Assembly: GCA_023078685.1 (NCBI GenBank)
Contig: JALGAS010000001.1
Coordinates: 7,068,001-7,132,000, forward strand
Direction: 5' to 3'
Origin: Neopestalotiopsis rosae
Lineage: Eukaryota; Ascomycota; Sordariomycetes; Amphisphaeriales; Sporocadaceae
DNA length: 64,000 nucleotides
Below the pieces are notes generated by a model. The model did no database searches, was not told the DNA's origin, and saw nothing but the letters and a program-made list of their open reading frames with translations. Every line of letters begins with the position of its first letter. Within the stretch, counting starts at the first letter, position 1. This document shows, in pieces, positions 22,201-34,313 of the stretch. The position numbers were made by a program, and so were the translations under genes.

Positions 22201-22785
22201 TGATCTTTGGATCTAAGTAGCAGCTAACAAAGTCAGTGCAGCTGGATCAGTTGCAGACTCACTCGGCTAGGCTGAATAAATGACTTTCTGTAGTTTTGCA
22301 AATGGTAAGTTTTAAGCGCATATGGTTGTAGGCTATATTTTAGGCGAGGATCTGAAAGAGTTTAGGGATGATGTTGAGATTTCTGGGATCGACCGGGTGT
22401 CTATAGCTGGCACTCGAGGCCTGTCTGTTTGCTGCCTGTAAGTGGCGTCTAGCGCTTGCTACTATAACAGGAAAAGGACGTAACAGAGCTTATTTATCTT
22501 AAGCATTCCGAAATCGGCCAAACTAGCAGCTTCCTGAGGGTTCCAGGATTCTATTTCTTAATCATATATTCAAGTATATCCCTGGACCCTCCCTTGCAAA
22601 GATATAAGAAATAAAAGAGAAATTTAACAGATACCGAAGTTGCGGTCACATTAACCAACTCCTGCTGCAGGCGATTATAACCTTTTATTATTTGTGCTTA
22701 ACAATCTATCAAGTTGCTATCCACTCTTATAAATACTTAACTAGGCAGATTATTCTACACTTACTAGTCGGACCAAAGCAGGTCA

Positions 22786-25700
22786 TTATATACAAGGCTT
22801 TTTCGTGATTGACTCCTGGCCAGGCTCAATGTGTTTTCGCTTGTTGGATTGCCTCTGTATTCCATCGTCTGATTCTTTTTGATTACCGTCATTAGCAAAA
22901 AGAGTTGGCATTGACCACTTAAGGCTGATATCGTCATAAGCTTGTTTGCTGGTGTTTAGCAGCTGCACGATCTCCTGGTGTCCTCCAGCTGACGCTGCAT
23001 GGAGAGCGTTGCCGTGGTAACCGCCCTGCGCGTTGACGTCGGCCCCTTTCTCGAGCAGCAGCTGCACGGTCTCCCGGTGCCCTTCTATTGAAGCGGCCTG
23101 GAGAGCGTTGCCGTATCGTCCGCCCTGCGCGTTAACGTCGGCCCCTTTCTCGAGCAGCAACTTTATGATCTCCCGGTGCCCTCCAGCTGAAGCGGCCTGG
23201 AGAGCGTTGCCGTAGTATCCGCCTTGCGCATTGACGTCGGCTCCCTGATCGACCAGAATTTGCACGATCTCCCGGTGTCCTTGGGCTGACGCTGCCTGGA
23301 GAGCGTTGCCGTATTCTCCGCCCTGCGCATTAACGTCGGCCTCTTCCTCGACCAGCAGCTGCACGGTCTCCCGGTGTCCTCCGGCTGACGCTGCCTGGAG
23401 AGCGTTGCCGTAGTATCCGCCTTGCGCATTGACGTCGGCTCCCTGATCGACCAGCAGCTGCACGATCTCCTGGTGTCCTCCGGCTGAAGCAGCGTAGAGA
23501 GCGTTGCCGTAGTATCCGCCCTGCGCATTGACGTCGGCCTTGTGGTCGACCAGCAGCTGCACAATCTCCTGGTGTCCTCCCGCTGAAGCGGCCTGGAGAG
23601 CGTTGCCGTATTCTCCGCCCTGCGCATTGACGTCGGCTCCCTGATCGACCAGCAGCTGCACGATTTCCTGGTGTCCTCCGGCTGAAGCGGCCTGGAGAGC
23701 GTTGCCGTATTCTCCGCCCTGCGCATTGACGTCGGCCTTGTGGTCGACCAGCAGCTGCACGATCTCCTGGTGTCCTCGCTCTGAAGCGGCGTAGAGAGCG
23801 TTGCCGTAGTCTCCGCCCTGCGCATCGACGTCGGCCCCCTGATCGACCAGCAGCTGCACGATCTCCTGGTGTCCTCGCTTTGAAGCGGCCTGGAGAGCGT
23901 TGCCGTAGTATCCGCCCTGCGCATTGACGTCGGCTTCTTCCTCGACCAGCAGCTGCACGATCTCCCGGTGTCCTCCGGCTGAAGCGACCTGGAGAGCGTT
24001 GCCGTAGTCTCCGCCCTGCGCATCGACGTCGGCTCCCTGATCGACCAGCAGCTGCACAATTTCCTGGTGCCCTCCGGCTGAAGCGACCTGGAGAGCGTTG
24101 CCGTAGTATCCGCCCTGCGCATTAACGTCGGCCTTGTGGTCGACCAGCAGCTGCACGATTTCCCGGTGTCCTCCGGCTGAAGCGGCCTGCAGAGCGTTGC
24201 CGTAATATCCGCCCTGCGCATTGACGTCGGCCTTGCTGTCGAGTAGCCGCAGCACGCAATGTGGTAAACCTTGGAGCGATGCATAGTATAACGCTGGTGC
24301 TGTGTTTGTAACATTTGGTTCTTTATCCCAGGGATAGTCTGGGTCATAAAGGTTGCACGAAATTCGGAGCAAGTTACGGCTCATCAGAAGCTCTTGCGCA
24401 AGCTTGAGCACAGACTCACTGGAACGCTCACCAATGACAGCGTGGCTGGCCCAGTATTGTGCCGAGAACTGTGAAAAAGGGAATTCTTCCCTAATAGAAG
24501 CGATGCTCTCGGGCTCTTTGAATTCCAAAAGATACGTCAGACAGACTTCTGCAATTGAGCTTCGGCCAGAAGTCTCTTGCAGATATTGCGCAAAGCCACT
24601 ACCTAAACGTTTTGAGGTCAGGTAGTCTTTAACGGAGAAATGTGCTAGTTGAACCTCTGTCACTTCTTGCTCTTCGCCGTATCCACCCTGTCTTGAGACA
24701 AGCACAACAAGGCTCGAACAATACCGGGTGATCTCTTCTGGAACCGGCAATCTATCTTTGGGATTAAATCGACATCCCCGAGCTACATCCTCTCCGACCT
24801 CGACGGCAATCGCATCGACCGCCTCCTCGAGTCGCAGCGGTCGTTCAGAGTATATCAGAAATTGCAAGATTCGTCTTGTGTGGTGCATATGCGCCTGAGG
24901 TATATTCGCTAGTATCCGCTCGTACGTCTCGTCGAGTGTTTGCGGGAGGTTTTGCAGTGCTTTTGTCAAAGATTTCCGTTCTAAGCATTCCTCTAGAGCG
25001 TCAAGCTGACATAACACCCAGCGAAACCTAGTCGAAATTAATATCGTGACAATAAAGCATATTACTAGAATTAAAGTCAAGCCCCTTACATTCCGTTGGC
25101 TTTCTCGAGCAGACTAGCCTCAATCTTGTCTTGGATCTCTCTATATCCACGCCAGCGGCTAAGACCTTCGTGCTCACGAACTCTGGCCTGTACGTAGTTT
25201 CGGATATCCGCCCCTACCAAGTCGTCTCGAATAGGAATCATCTGCTCGTCTCTGATGTGCTTTTGAATGGCTCCTTTGATATCCTGCTCCGGTCGACTCG
25301 TTACCAGAAAGTGCATCTTGACCTGTACAGAGAGGTCTTGGTTGACACAGCGCAACCAAGCCAGCAATTCGCCTCGTGGCGTGCATTCGTCAAGCGCATT
25401 AAGAACGATCCATATTTCTCCAAGATTGCCTATCATTTCGGTGAAAGCCTTTTGTAAGGAATCGAAGCTAGGCTGCACTTTTCCGTTTTGGTAAGCAGAC
25501 GAATAGAGAGAGTCGAGGTGCTTTCGAGCAACCTCGTTCTGGTGGTATATCTGCCAGACGAGCGAGCGTAATGTGTTCTCGAACGACTGTTTTCGGCCAT
25601 CCGTGAAGTCGAAGTAGAAGTAGAGCAGCATCTGTGCATGCCTCTGGCTCCTTTGCAGGTCCTCGATGACAGTAGACGCCAGGATGGTCTTGCCACACCC

Positions 25701-26961
25701 TGGTATGCCATGAAGCCAAAGAAATGAGCTGTCTCCCGTCTTCCACGTTGTGTATGCCTTGCTTTCGAGCAGTTTGCGGCCGGAGCCTGGATGGCGAGCC
25801 TTGATGGCTTTATTAAAATTGGAGGAAACGTCAGGTGGAGCTAGCCATTGCATGATGTCGTCGGTATGTTTGTTTATTTGTGTGGTTTTCATCTGGGAAT
25901 CGATATCATCAAGCTTAGTATTAACTGTTTCGCAATGAGTTCGATGTATTAGTCTCTGTTTCAGAATGTTACGTACTCTTGGGAAGAATATCCGCCAGCC
26001 TTCGCTCTGCCTCTATCTTATTCGGCGTCACTTTGCACAGCAGGTCCTTCGCGTAAGCGGCTGCTGCCATAGCTGCATAACCTTGCCAGACCTTATTCTT
26101 ATGCGTGTCCGAATAATCGCAGATGCCACGAATGACTAGACAGGGGATATGGTTCATAAGCCCGGCGGCTTCCATCTCAAAGCATAACACATCCTTTTCA
26201 GCAGAAAGCCGGTCGCGCATAACAGCATCTTTCATCAGTTGGTTCGCTGAAGCAATGGTTCCATAGTGGATTGTCGGACTATCTTCTTCGTCGGATTGTT
26301 CAGGCCTCTCAATCAAGTGCGTAGCGTCACACATACCCGTGCACTCTTGGTCTTTGTCTCCAGCATGCTTATAGACTGGGCTAAAGAGCCTGTCTGTGCT
26401 TGACTCGGGCTTTCTGTACTTTGCACGCAGACGTGGCTTCGTCTCGAGAATACCGGCGATTCTTGTATCGATACCGTTGCCGTCGCTTTCGTAATCAGCC
26501 TCAAGGAGAGGGATCGCCCTCAATAGGCACTGCGGCGACTGATTAAGGTGTCCAGTTACCTTGAAGCTCTCGTCTTGGATTGTCTTGCCGAAATCATATT
26601 GAAGCACGCCACCCACGCCGGAGCCAGGTGAGCTCACGACGATATCGCCCAGCCGGATATCGTGCCTTCGACTTGGTGCGCCACCGCCGATGCCGACCAT
26701 TAAAGCGAAACGTAAGTTGGGAAAGCTACGCGCCATGTCGCGAGCAACGACAGCAGCACTGACAAGCCCATACTGCCTATGTGGCAAGGCAGCAATAACA
26801 ACATTATGCTTGCCGACCTTTCCAAGCACGTATGCATTGTCGTCGTTAGCGGGCAGTTGGTCTGCTGCATCGTGTGTTTCGTCAAGAAATTGCTTAGCCG
26901 CAACGAGCTCGGTCCCGATGGCACAGATCCATGCGACTGTAAATATCGTTAAATCAGACAT
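22786..26961 (-). CDS. PNP_UDP-NACHT-ankyrin NLR-type receptor (three exons)
   Basis: Exon 1 (26961-25977) encodes a PNP_UDP domain with VGIGGG, RLGDIVVSSP, CFEMEAAGLMN and RGICDYSD. The start at MSDLTIFT is chosen because it aligns with the paralogue at 4608. Intron 1 (25976-25925, GTACGT donor) is phase 1. Exon 2 (25924-25090) encodes NACHT with P-loop GIPGCGKT near residue 400 and sensor-like LVTSRPEQD. Intron 2 (25088-25028) has GTAAGG and CTAG ends. Exon 3 carries the winged-helix region (EVQLAHFSVKDYL) and 13 nearly identical ankyrin repeats of 33 aa (99 bp) plus one diverged leading repeat, about residues 850-1300. The tail has basic NKRKH and KKP clusters suggestive of nuclear import. 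The predicted protein is about 1353 aa. The Walker B box reads VLNALDEC where paralogues have DALDEC (codon 25398-25400), which may weaken Mg/ATP binding. Likely a self/non-self or xenosensing receptor; the ligand is unknown. Confidence 0.88.
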
Positions 26962-27109
26962 GGCTGGTAGTGTTTCGTCGTAAGACGCGGTATCATTCCA
27001 AACCGAGACGTCAGTACTTCTCGAAGGGACAAAATGCTGCGGGACGATAAAACTAGAATGTCTTAGCAACTTGCCATCAAATGCCAGTAGCGAATTTTCG
27101 TGGTTGTAT

Positions 27110-28200
27110 GTTGGATGCAACGGCAGAATGGGAGAATGCCTCGACGCCCGAGGCATTCCGGAGCCTCGTCAGGCTGTACGCCTTGGTGGCGATGCTACAG
27201 CTGCATAATGAGACCTGCATGGCTTGCAAGGACCGAAAATGCCTGCAGCGGGGTACAAATGCGCCGGGCTGAGATGTCGGCGAACCAGCCAGGTATGGTT
27301 CCAATACACCATCTCTCTGGAGTCCTGTTATGATAATTGGTGTTTCTGAATTCGGGTGACCGATCTCCTGGAGGACGCATGATATTGGTAATTTCCGAGC
27401 TGTTGCGCCACAATCAGGTCTTTCGTTGTGATGTCTATTTAGCGATGCAAAACGTCTGACACAGTAAATTCACGTTTGTCGCAACGGCCGTGCTGCATTT
27501 TTAAGCACGCACGCACAACTCTATTGGCTGTCGCAAGCAGTCTTTCTTGGCCAACCCCTGCTTCTCTACTAAAAAAAAAAAAAATAGCGGCCGCATATAA
27601 AACGGCCAGATCTATGCCGAAATAAGCTAGCTCTTGCAGCTCCAGCAGCACCTATTGCAACCATGCTCACTTTTACACTTCTGTTCAATGCCACGACTAC
27701 CAATTCGAACACGCAAAAGAACAGTTAAATGATGTCCTGGACTTCATGATTTGTACAGTCATCAATTCGTCACCGATCTTACTACTGGACGGGCGGTCTA
27801 TGGACATGTCTACCTGGTGAAAGTGGCCCGTTTTCTCGATAGCCTGTGACACGGTAACCTGGAGCTCTTGCACCACGCTAGTTGGTGGGGTAGCTTTCCG
27901 TCCATAACGCTGTCCAATTCAACGGAGGAAACGGGCATTCGATCGTTATGTGCCAGTTCTTGATACGCTCGCTGGAGCTGACCGAGCTTCACTATGCTCC
28001 AATCAAATCCGAGAACGTGGCCGTCCAACACCAACAACGAAACGATCCATAATGCATATAGAAATGGTCCACAAGCACATCCTAGAGTCCTCGTTCTCAA
28101 CCTTTAACCGAGCATCCCGAATAAGCTGAATATCAAGCACGATAGCCTAATCCAAAAATAACAAGGCGTCTTTGGATCGTTCCTCCCGAGTGATAAAGCG
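27110..28200. repeat. Inter-NLR spacer repeat, copy C
   Basis: Lies immediately upstream of the intact PNP-NACHT-ANK gene, as copy A does for the WD40 gene. It includes the outer block (27130-27440), the segment with CGCAACGGCCGTGCTGCATT (27480-27500) and the core with TACCTGGTGAAAGTGGCCCG (27808-27830), then a right part ending near 28110. The shared position suggests that it contains the promoter of this receptor class. Confidence 0.72.
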
Positions 28201-28773
28201 TATTTAATTGAATGCGATAGTATTTCCCGATTTAGCCAAGCTGGCCATTCTCAAGCAAGCGCAGACGGCTATGGATAGTAACCCTCATTACTGTGCCACT
28301 TTTCGAGAGCCAAACCAAGCACAGGATCACAGAGACAAGTAGGAATATAATAGTCATGATCGTGCTAAACCAAAACGCCATTCCGAAGAGACCTAGGCCG
28401 TACGGGGTCTGCTTGACGGCAACGGCACACCTGAAATGCACTGAGAATCATCGACGTTATACAACCTCGAAAAAAAGAAACAGAAAAAAAGAGGATTGGT
28501 TGTGGCCGGGTTGTCCTTAGCGTCATGAGATACGTACATTTTCTATGTACGGCGATTGTTAATACTTTATACTAGGTTAGAGCAGTCCCCTGCCAAGAGG
28601 AAAAATAAGCTGGCAAAGAGCGCTTCGCTTAAATTACGGCTCCCCGAAACACGATCAAAAGGTCTTACGTGTCATCAGCATACCCTACTTCGTTGCGTCC
28701 GTCTTGCCCCTGTACGTTGGGCTTATGGTTGTTCAGTTGCCCTCTTAGGCTGTGGTCGTAATTGCTGGTGAAA

Positions 28774-29469
28774 ATGTCCAATCCATTCTTGAGTCCCAAC
28801 TATGCCTGCCAGTCCGAGCTGGGACCAAACCCTGGCAATGGCTATCTCTTTGCCGCTACTATAGCTGCGTATGATTCCTCGTCGTCTCGCTTGGGTGTGA
28901 CCGACCGGCGACAACTGCCCAATTTCGACGTTCACGAAGCTGTACCAGCAACCCCAATTCCTTCCCAGATCCAGTTAGCAGCACAACACCGCGAGAGCGC
29001 CAAAGCCAGGAGACGAGTTCCCACACTGCAAAGGAAGCGCACTAAGCTGAGCTGCGACGCCTGCAAAGCAAAGAGGTGCAAATGTCTTCGTATTGGCCCC
29101 ATGCTCGATTCTGCTTTTATCCAGGACGACAGTTATTTGGCACCCTGTAGGAATTGTATCGACGCTGGGATTGAATGCATGTTGACGTTGCCCCGGAAGC
29201 AAAGAATCTATGGTAGTGTCGAGCAGCTTGGCCGCAGATATCGTGCACTTGACGCCCTGGTATCCGGCTTGTTCCCGGATGTCCCTTCCGATGCCACACC
29301 TGAAGAACTCGTTGAATATGGCCGCCAACGCGGTGTTGCCATGCCGGATTTTGGTACCGAGCTCGAAGTGTCCAAATTTCCAACGACATTCCCGCTAAAT
29401 ATCATATCCCCAAATCCTCCCCGACCGCCAGCAGGCGCATTAGAGACGACAGTCCAAGCTAGGCCATAA
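28774..29469 (+). CDS. Zn2Cys6-type putative transcription factor, short
   Basis: 231 aa from ATG 28774. A binuclear zinc cluster follows a basic stretch (RRRVPTLQRKRTKLS) at about residues 92-130: CDACKAKRCKC, then a long 20-residue loop, then CRNCIDAGIEC. C-terminal to it, IYGSVEQLGRRYRALDALVSGLFP is the usual linker/dimer segment, followed by PEELVEYGRQRGVAMPDF. No fungal-specific middle homology domain follows, so the protein is short and may be truncated. No good splice donor is visible near the stop. The cluster would bind DNA with CGG-type half sites by family knowledge; the target is unknown. Confidence 0.72.
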   Translation: MSNPFLSPNYACQSELGPNPGNGYLFAATIAAYDSSSSRLGVTDRRQLPNFDVHEAVPATPIPSQIQLAAQHRESAKARRRVPTLQRKRTKLSCDACKAKRCKCLRIGPMLDSAFIQDDSYLAPCRNCIDAGIECMLTLPRKQRIYGSVEQLGRRYRALDALVSGLFPDVPSDATPEELVEYGRQRGVAMPDFGTELEVSKFPTTFPLNIISPNPPRPPAGALETTVQARP

Positions 29470-31121
29470 CAACAACCACACCCATTTCCTCGCCGACGCT
29501 GGTGGCCGCACACTAACATTGGACCTTGGGGAGCCTGGGCAGTTTTGTCAGGGTACTCAACCTGATGGATAGACGCCTCAAGACCTCATCTGAGCCGGTT
29601 GTGAGTCGCTACGGCCAACGTCTATCGTCCAAGAGTGTAATGGATAACATTGCTGGTTCCTTCGGGAAGATGTTGACAAATATTACATCACCTTTCCTTT
29701 AGGTATCTATTAAAGAGATTAGCGGATATTTGTGTACACGCATTTTTCAATATTGCCTACCCCAATTTTATGTTTTTTCACCGACCATCATTTCGACACG
29801 TTCTATCAAGTCCTTCTCCTGTATTGCTGTGTTCTTTGGTCTATATGCTTGAAGATAATGTTTATTTATGTACCTGCTTTCAATATGCAAACTGGCCGTA
29901 TTTGTGTAACCAAATTGTAACTAATGGACAAGGTCGTAAGAGCATTGTGTATAAGACTTATGCGCAATGGTATGGAAATAGTCTCGCGAATTTTGGAGAG
30001 CTTTATCGTTAACTTGGGCGTAGAAATAGATAGCGTTTTTAGTTATCTTGGTATTCCTGAGCTACACACTGTTGACTCACAGCGCTATAGGGATTGCAGC
30101 GGTTGAGATATAGCGCCCAAAGCTCTTTTCAATAAGCCTAGGCGCTACCGATGCACAAAATAATTGCAATAAGCATTATATTAAAGGAAGGCCACTTAAT
30201 CTAAATCTCGTGTCTCCAAATTCCCACTAGTTACTCGGTAACGCCTTCACCATAGGTACAAAATGCGAAGGGGGTAGCATTAAAGAGATAGGCTAGAGCA
30301 CAAGTAAGGCACCATAGGAAGTGCGTAGGAAGCTGCATAAGTGATTGGACGAGTATGAACCTGTATTGCGCTGCTGCTTGAGGCCTTATTAGCTTGTATC
30401 GGGAGATTCGCGGTAGAATAAGAGATCCGAATGCGCTTGTTTATTGCGGCTAATGTTTTCATGTGATTTACGATTTGAGATTGATAAGCGATTGCGCTGC
30501 GGGGTTAGACTAATGCAGCGCTAGTCGATTTATTAGCTTGAATTGCTGGCGCTCCGAATGAATAATTTATAGCAGCACCCACCTAGTAACGCAACCGTGC
30601 CTCCCAGATTATTGTTTCTTTTTCGCGGTTTATCCCTAGAGCATTAGCGTAAACTTGTATCAGACGCGGACGATTTAATAGGCATCGAGCGGCGCAACGT
30701 ATTTGAAGACATTACTATGGCTAACGACACCTACGATTTCTCAGTCTCAACCGTAGGAGACCTTGTCACCGTAAGACGAATCAACTTAAAAGGAAAATCA
30801 CGGCACGTAGGTGGGCAAATTAGCGATGACAGCTACCAAAAAACCATACTTGCTTTTACACAAATATCTATGTGCAACCAAGATTCATCGAAAGAGGCCG
30901 ACGAAGAGTTAGCTCAACCAGATGCCAGCCAAGAGCCACGCAATGGACGCCCCGGAGGAAGTCAATTTCATGATCGTTATGGTCAGGGATTCAGGCTGTC
31001 TCGTCCAACAGAAACAAAACTCACACCATAGAAACGTGCTCTTTCCCAGGCGGTGATAAACCTGTGCCAGGCTTGAGAGTCGGCATATTATAATTCGGGA
31101 TAATAGTCTCAGAGAAATTAA
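29470..31121. other. AT-rich intergenic stretch, no gene supported
   Basis: Only short open frames in several phases. A 104-codon plus-strand frame at 30717-31031 (starting MANDTYDFSVS) has no family I recognise; it could be the 5' part of the HET-type relic that follows, but the frame between them is closed. Confidence 0.35.
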
Positions 31122-31605
31122 ATGATACAAGAAGAAGTCATACTAGCCAAACGTGGTTTGATGAATACCAGTTATGTGAGCACCATAACGGACATATTCG
31201 ATCAAACCAAACTTACTTGGCGAGTGGCCTTTATGATGTTTAAAATGGGATGGTTTCACCGCCTGTGGGTTGTTCAAGAAGTTGTACTGGCGACTAAACC
31301 CACGATTCGCTGCGGTGCTGATGCCATGTCTGGGGACGTATTTTTTGCCGGTAGAGAGACTTACGCTTCTCTATTGCAATATTACCGCCAGTACCCCAAT
31401 TCCTAAAATTATTTAGGAATGCTTTGAAACTCGGACGGCTTAGGAGTTAAACTTCATTACTGGGCCATATAGATTTCCTTATTTAGCGCAGATGCTAAGC
31501 GAATGGGATTGTGAGCAGAACCAAAACCGTCTCAATGCTCTGCACAGAATAAATTTCCGTAATGCAGGTTTTTTTACTCCTTGGTTTAAAGAGTTATCGC
31601 TTTAA
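31122..31605 (+). pseudogene. Relic of a HET-type (heterokaryon incompatibility) gene
   Basis: One frame encodes a segment with WFHRLWVVQEVVLAT and then IRCG, which is the signature region of fungal HET domains (W-x-R-x-W-x-x-QE). A stop falls after YRQYPNS at 31404. Further downstream, fragments in a neighbouring frame read like the following HET segment (LAQMLSEWDCEQ, RLNALHRINF) and end near 31605. The N-terminal third and the C-terminus are missing. HET domains trigger cell death on contact with incompatible partners. This copy is not functional as read; the assignment rests on motif memory. Confidence 0.5.
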
Positions 31606-31717
31606 TAAACTTCGGTGATCTTTCAATCGCTCTTTGTGAAGCCGTCCGTCATATATACCACCCCCCGTGTCCATACAATTCATGGTCTCAGCCGTCAACC
31701 GCACCGACGGATCCGGC

Positions 31718-32600
31718 CTAAACAAATGCGGCATGTTGAAGCCCCTTCTGGCGGAGTTGCCATGAATGGGTTGTACCGCGCTTGCGGCAGCGAGTACTCC
31801 CGCTCACCAAGGCCCAGCAGGAACACGTGCCTGACTGTACTAAAGATATTAAATTGTTGAGACCTAGGGCCATGACCTTGAGCTTGATGCTGTACACGAC
31901 GGGTTTATACGTTACCTGGATTTGGAAGTTGTTGATGTACTCGGTAATCATGAGTATAACGTCGCGGGTCACGATAAGGACAAAAATGGCAATAAGTTCG
32001 CGATTGACAGCCCGGACCCGGGTCCCTCGATTAGGTCCATGAGCTTAGGGCCCTCCGAGGCCTCGTATACGCAAAGTCCCGAGACGATGGCCTCTTGCAA
32101 AGTGAAAGCCGTGACTTGAACTTTTTTGCAGATGCTAAAGATGCGCTCCGCGAGGCCGCGCCCGGGGCTGCTGGAATTGGCCGTAATGAATAGCACGGCA
32201 GACGGAATCTGCATAGCAAGGAATATTGTAATAATCATAGCCAGGACCCAGCGGATTTTGCGTGGGTCGCCGACGACGAGGTGCAGGCGCGCGTATAGCA
32301 CCACGGCCTGTTCCGTCACCATCATGAACCATCCAAGGTCAATTATAACGCACATGGGAAGGTTGGCCGCCAAGCTGAAGAAGCGCAAGAATATAGCGGT
32401 GGCATGGATAGGGATCCCTAGGTCGGCGACCAGCATGCTCCAGTAGTAGAGTCCGCGCTTCCGCTCCAAGGTCGAAAATATGAAGATCACAATCTCTATG
32501 CTGTTTAAGCAGCCGAGGCGAAGAAGCCGCCAATGATCATGGATACCGGCAGCGACACACAATTGAGTATGAGGCCTGTCTCACCCGTCATCATAGGCAT
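31718..32600 (-). pseudogene. DUF7703-like integral membrane protein, frameshifted
   Basis: Starting at ATG 32600 (MPMMTGETGL), the frame breaks near 32515. It continues in another frame with LERKRGLYYWSMLVADLG and GWFMMVTEQAVVLYARLHLV, which resemble the multi-pass fungal family DUF7703. A second break near 32020 moves to a frame with FVLIVTRDVILMITEYINN and QVTYKPVVYSIKLK, again matching the family. Six or seven hydrophobic segments are present. Two frame changes without convincing introns suggest a pseudogene, though an unrecognised intron could explain one of them. The function of the family is unknown. Confidence 0.55.
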
Positions 32601-32639
32601 CGGAGCAACCGGATGCGAAACCCGTTGTTACACTGGGGA

Positions 32640-34313
32640 CAAATGAGATACCTATACCGGGGACACGGCTAGTTACGTGAGGCCGGACTGCTTAGGCGAT
32701 AGATACGGTTGGTAATTGTGGCGAAGGATAAGTGAATCGGCATATCAAAAGTTCTTAGTTTTTCCTGTCTATGTTGCCAAGTACCTTATATCTTTCAGTG
32801 TAGGGGGAAAACACTGGGGGAAAGCAGGTCAGGAGAAGTAACGATAATAGGATAGGCCGAAAAATGGCATCTTGATGTTCGTTGAAAGCCAATAATAGCC
32901 AATAGGGGCTGCAGCATAGCAGGGCCACTATCTGTTCGCGACATCGTGTTGATGCGTTTACTTTGAGCCGGCACGGTCCATATCCAATAGCGTAGCTAGG
33001 AGTCGGTGATAACTACTGATAGGAGACGCTTCTAATGCCCGCTGCTGGAATACTAGCACTAGGGGCGATGGCATATCGTAGATAGTGAACGAGATAACTT
33101 CGTCGGAAAACTTTGTAAGAGTGAGAGTCGTCACCCATTCCGAGTCATAGACTTGTAAAGGGGGTAGAGAGGTAATTTTCGCGCGCCCGCCCGCTTGCAT
33201 TTGGAATCTGGCTGTCTACCTCAATTGGCAGTTAACTACCCAGGCGTTATAGGACTCTTCGCCCCGTCCTCGAAGCCAAGGTTCCAGTCCACTCGTCTAC
33301 GCCTGTCCGTGTAAGCATTTTTGAGTATTAATACTATGCAGATATGTTACTTGAAAATATAAAAGTATCACGAGAGATCTAGTCACGCGAGAAAAGAAAT
33401 GTTACGATTGAAAATTCACCTCTTATTTGTATGACCCTTTTGCTAGCTATTATTTTTTCACGTATTGTGCGCCTCCCTAATCGTCCATTGAGTCGTTTTT
33501 CTTAAATAACAGAAAATTAAAGATAATTTGATTACACCTTAAAATACCAAAGAGTGCTGCTTTGAATGCAGCACTACATCTCGAGGCCTTTCTTAAGGCT
33601 TTGTAATGAGAGACGCGGAAGAGATTTTGCCTTCAGAGCCGGGATAGCTTTTAAGCCTTTGGAGAAGTTCTTGGAGAGCGGCTGTTTCGTCAAAGAGTGT
33701 GGCCACCATATCTTCCAGAGCTTCGTTTTCTATAATAAGATCAATAAGATCGGCTACCCTTGAGCCAAGCTGCAATGGGCAGGATAAGGTGGCTCTGGAG
33801 CTAAACGGGCATCGGATTAGTTAGATATGACATTAATCGGACCCTACCTCCCGTGCTCTAGAATCTGTACAGATTGCATTATCAGACTAACCACATTATC
33901 GCTATATTGTCAGGCGCAAGACTATCTCTCTTGTCTTTCGAAGGTTTGATAGGACCCATATTAACCTTTGCATATATTTATTCGGAGATTTTGAGGAATT
34001 GAATAAGACCTAAGAACGGTATTTTGTGTTTATTAATTACTATAAAAGTAGAAGGTAAGGAACAGTTTTTATTTCAAAATGAGAATCTGTTTATATTTAT
34101 AGACAGACACACTTGGAGAGAGAGAGGAAGGATATGTTAGTATGATGATCTTATGACGGATGATTAACAGACTTAGCGTATATCAAGAGCATCCAACCTC
34201 GCACTCGCTAGTATTACCGATTCAAACTCTAATATACCTACTGTCTTGAATTTTTCACCACAAACAAATCAAAATATTAAAATGATTTGGATGTCTTTTT
34301 TTATTGGAAAAAT
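32640..34313. other. Intergenic, no gene supported
   Basis: Low GC, short frames only. A minus-strand frame at 32958-33200 (LTLTKFSDEVISFTIYDMP) looks protein-like but has no recognisable family and no partner exon. Nothing else stands out. Confidence 0.4.

Noticed and set aside
23163..24347. Minus-strand open frame of 394 codons in the ankyrin array
   Set aside because: It is an alternative frame of the same periodic 99-bp repeats; the ankyrin frame carries recognisable motifs.
26962..27156. Upstream extension of the PNP-NACHT-ANK gene by 65 codons
   Set aside because: Not conserved in the paralogue, which starts at the equivalent of 26961, and it runs into spacer repeat copy C.
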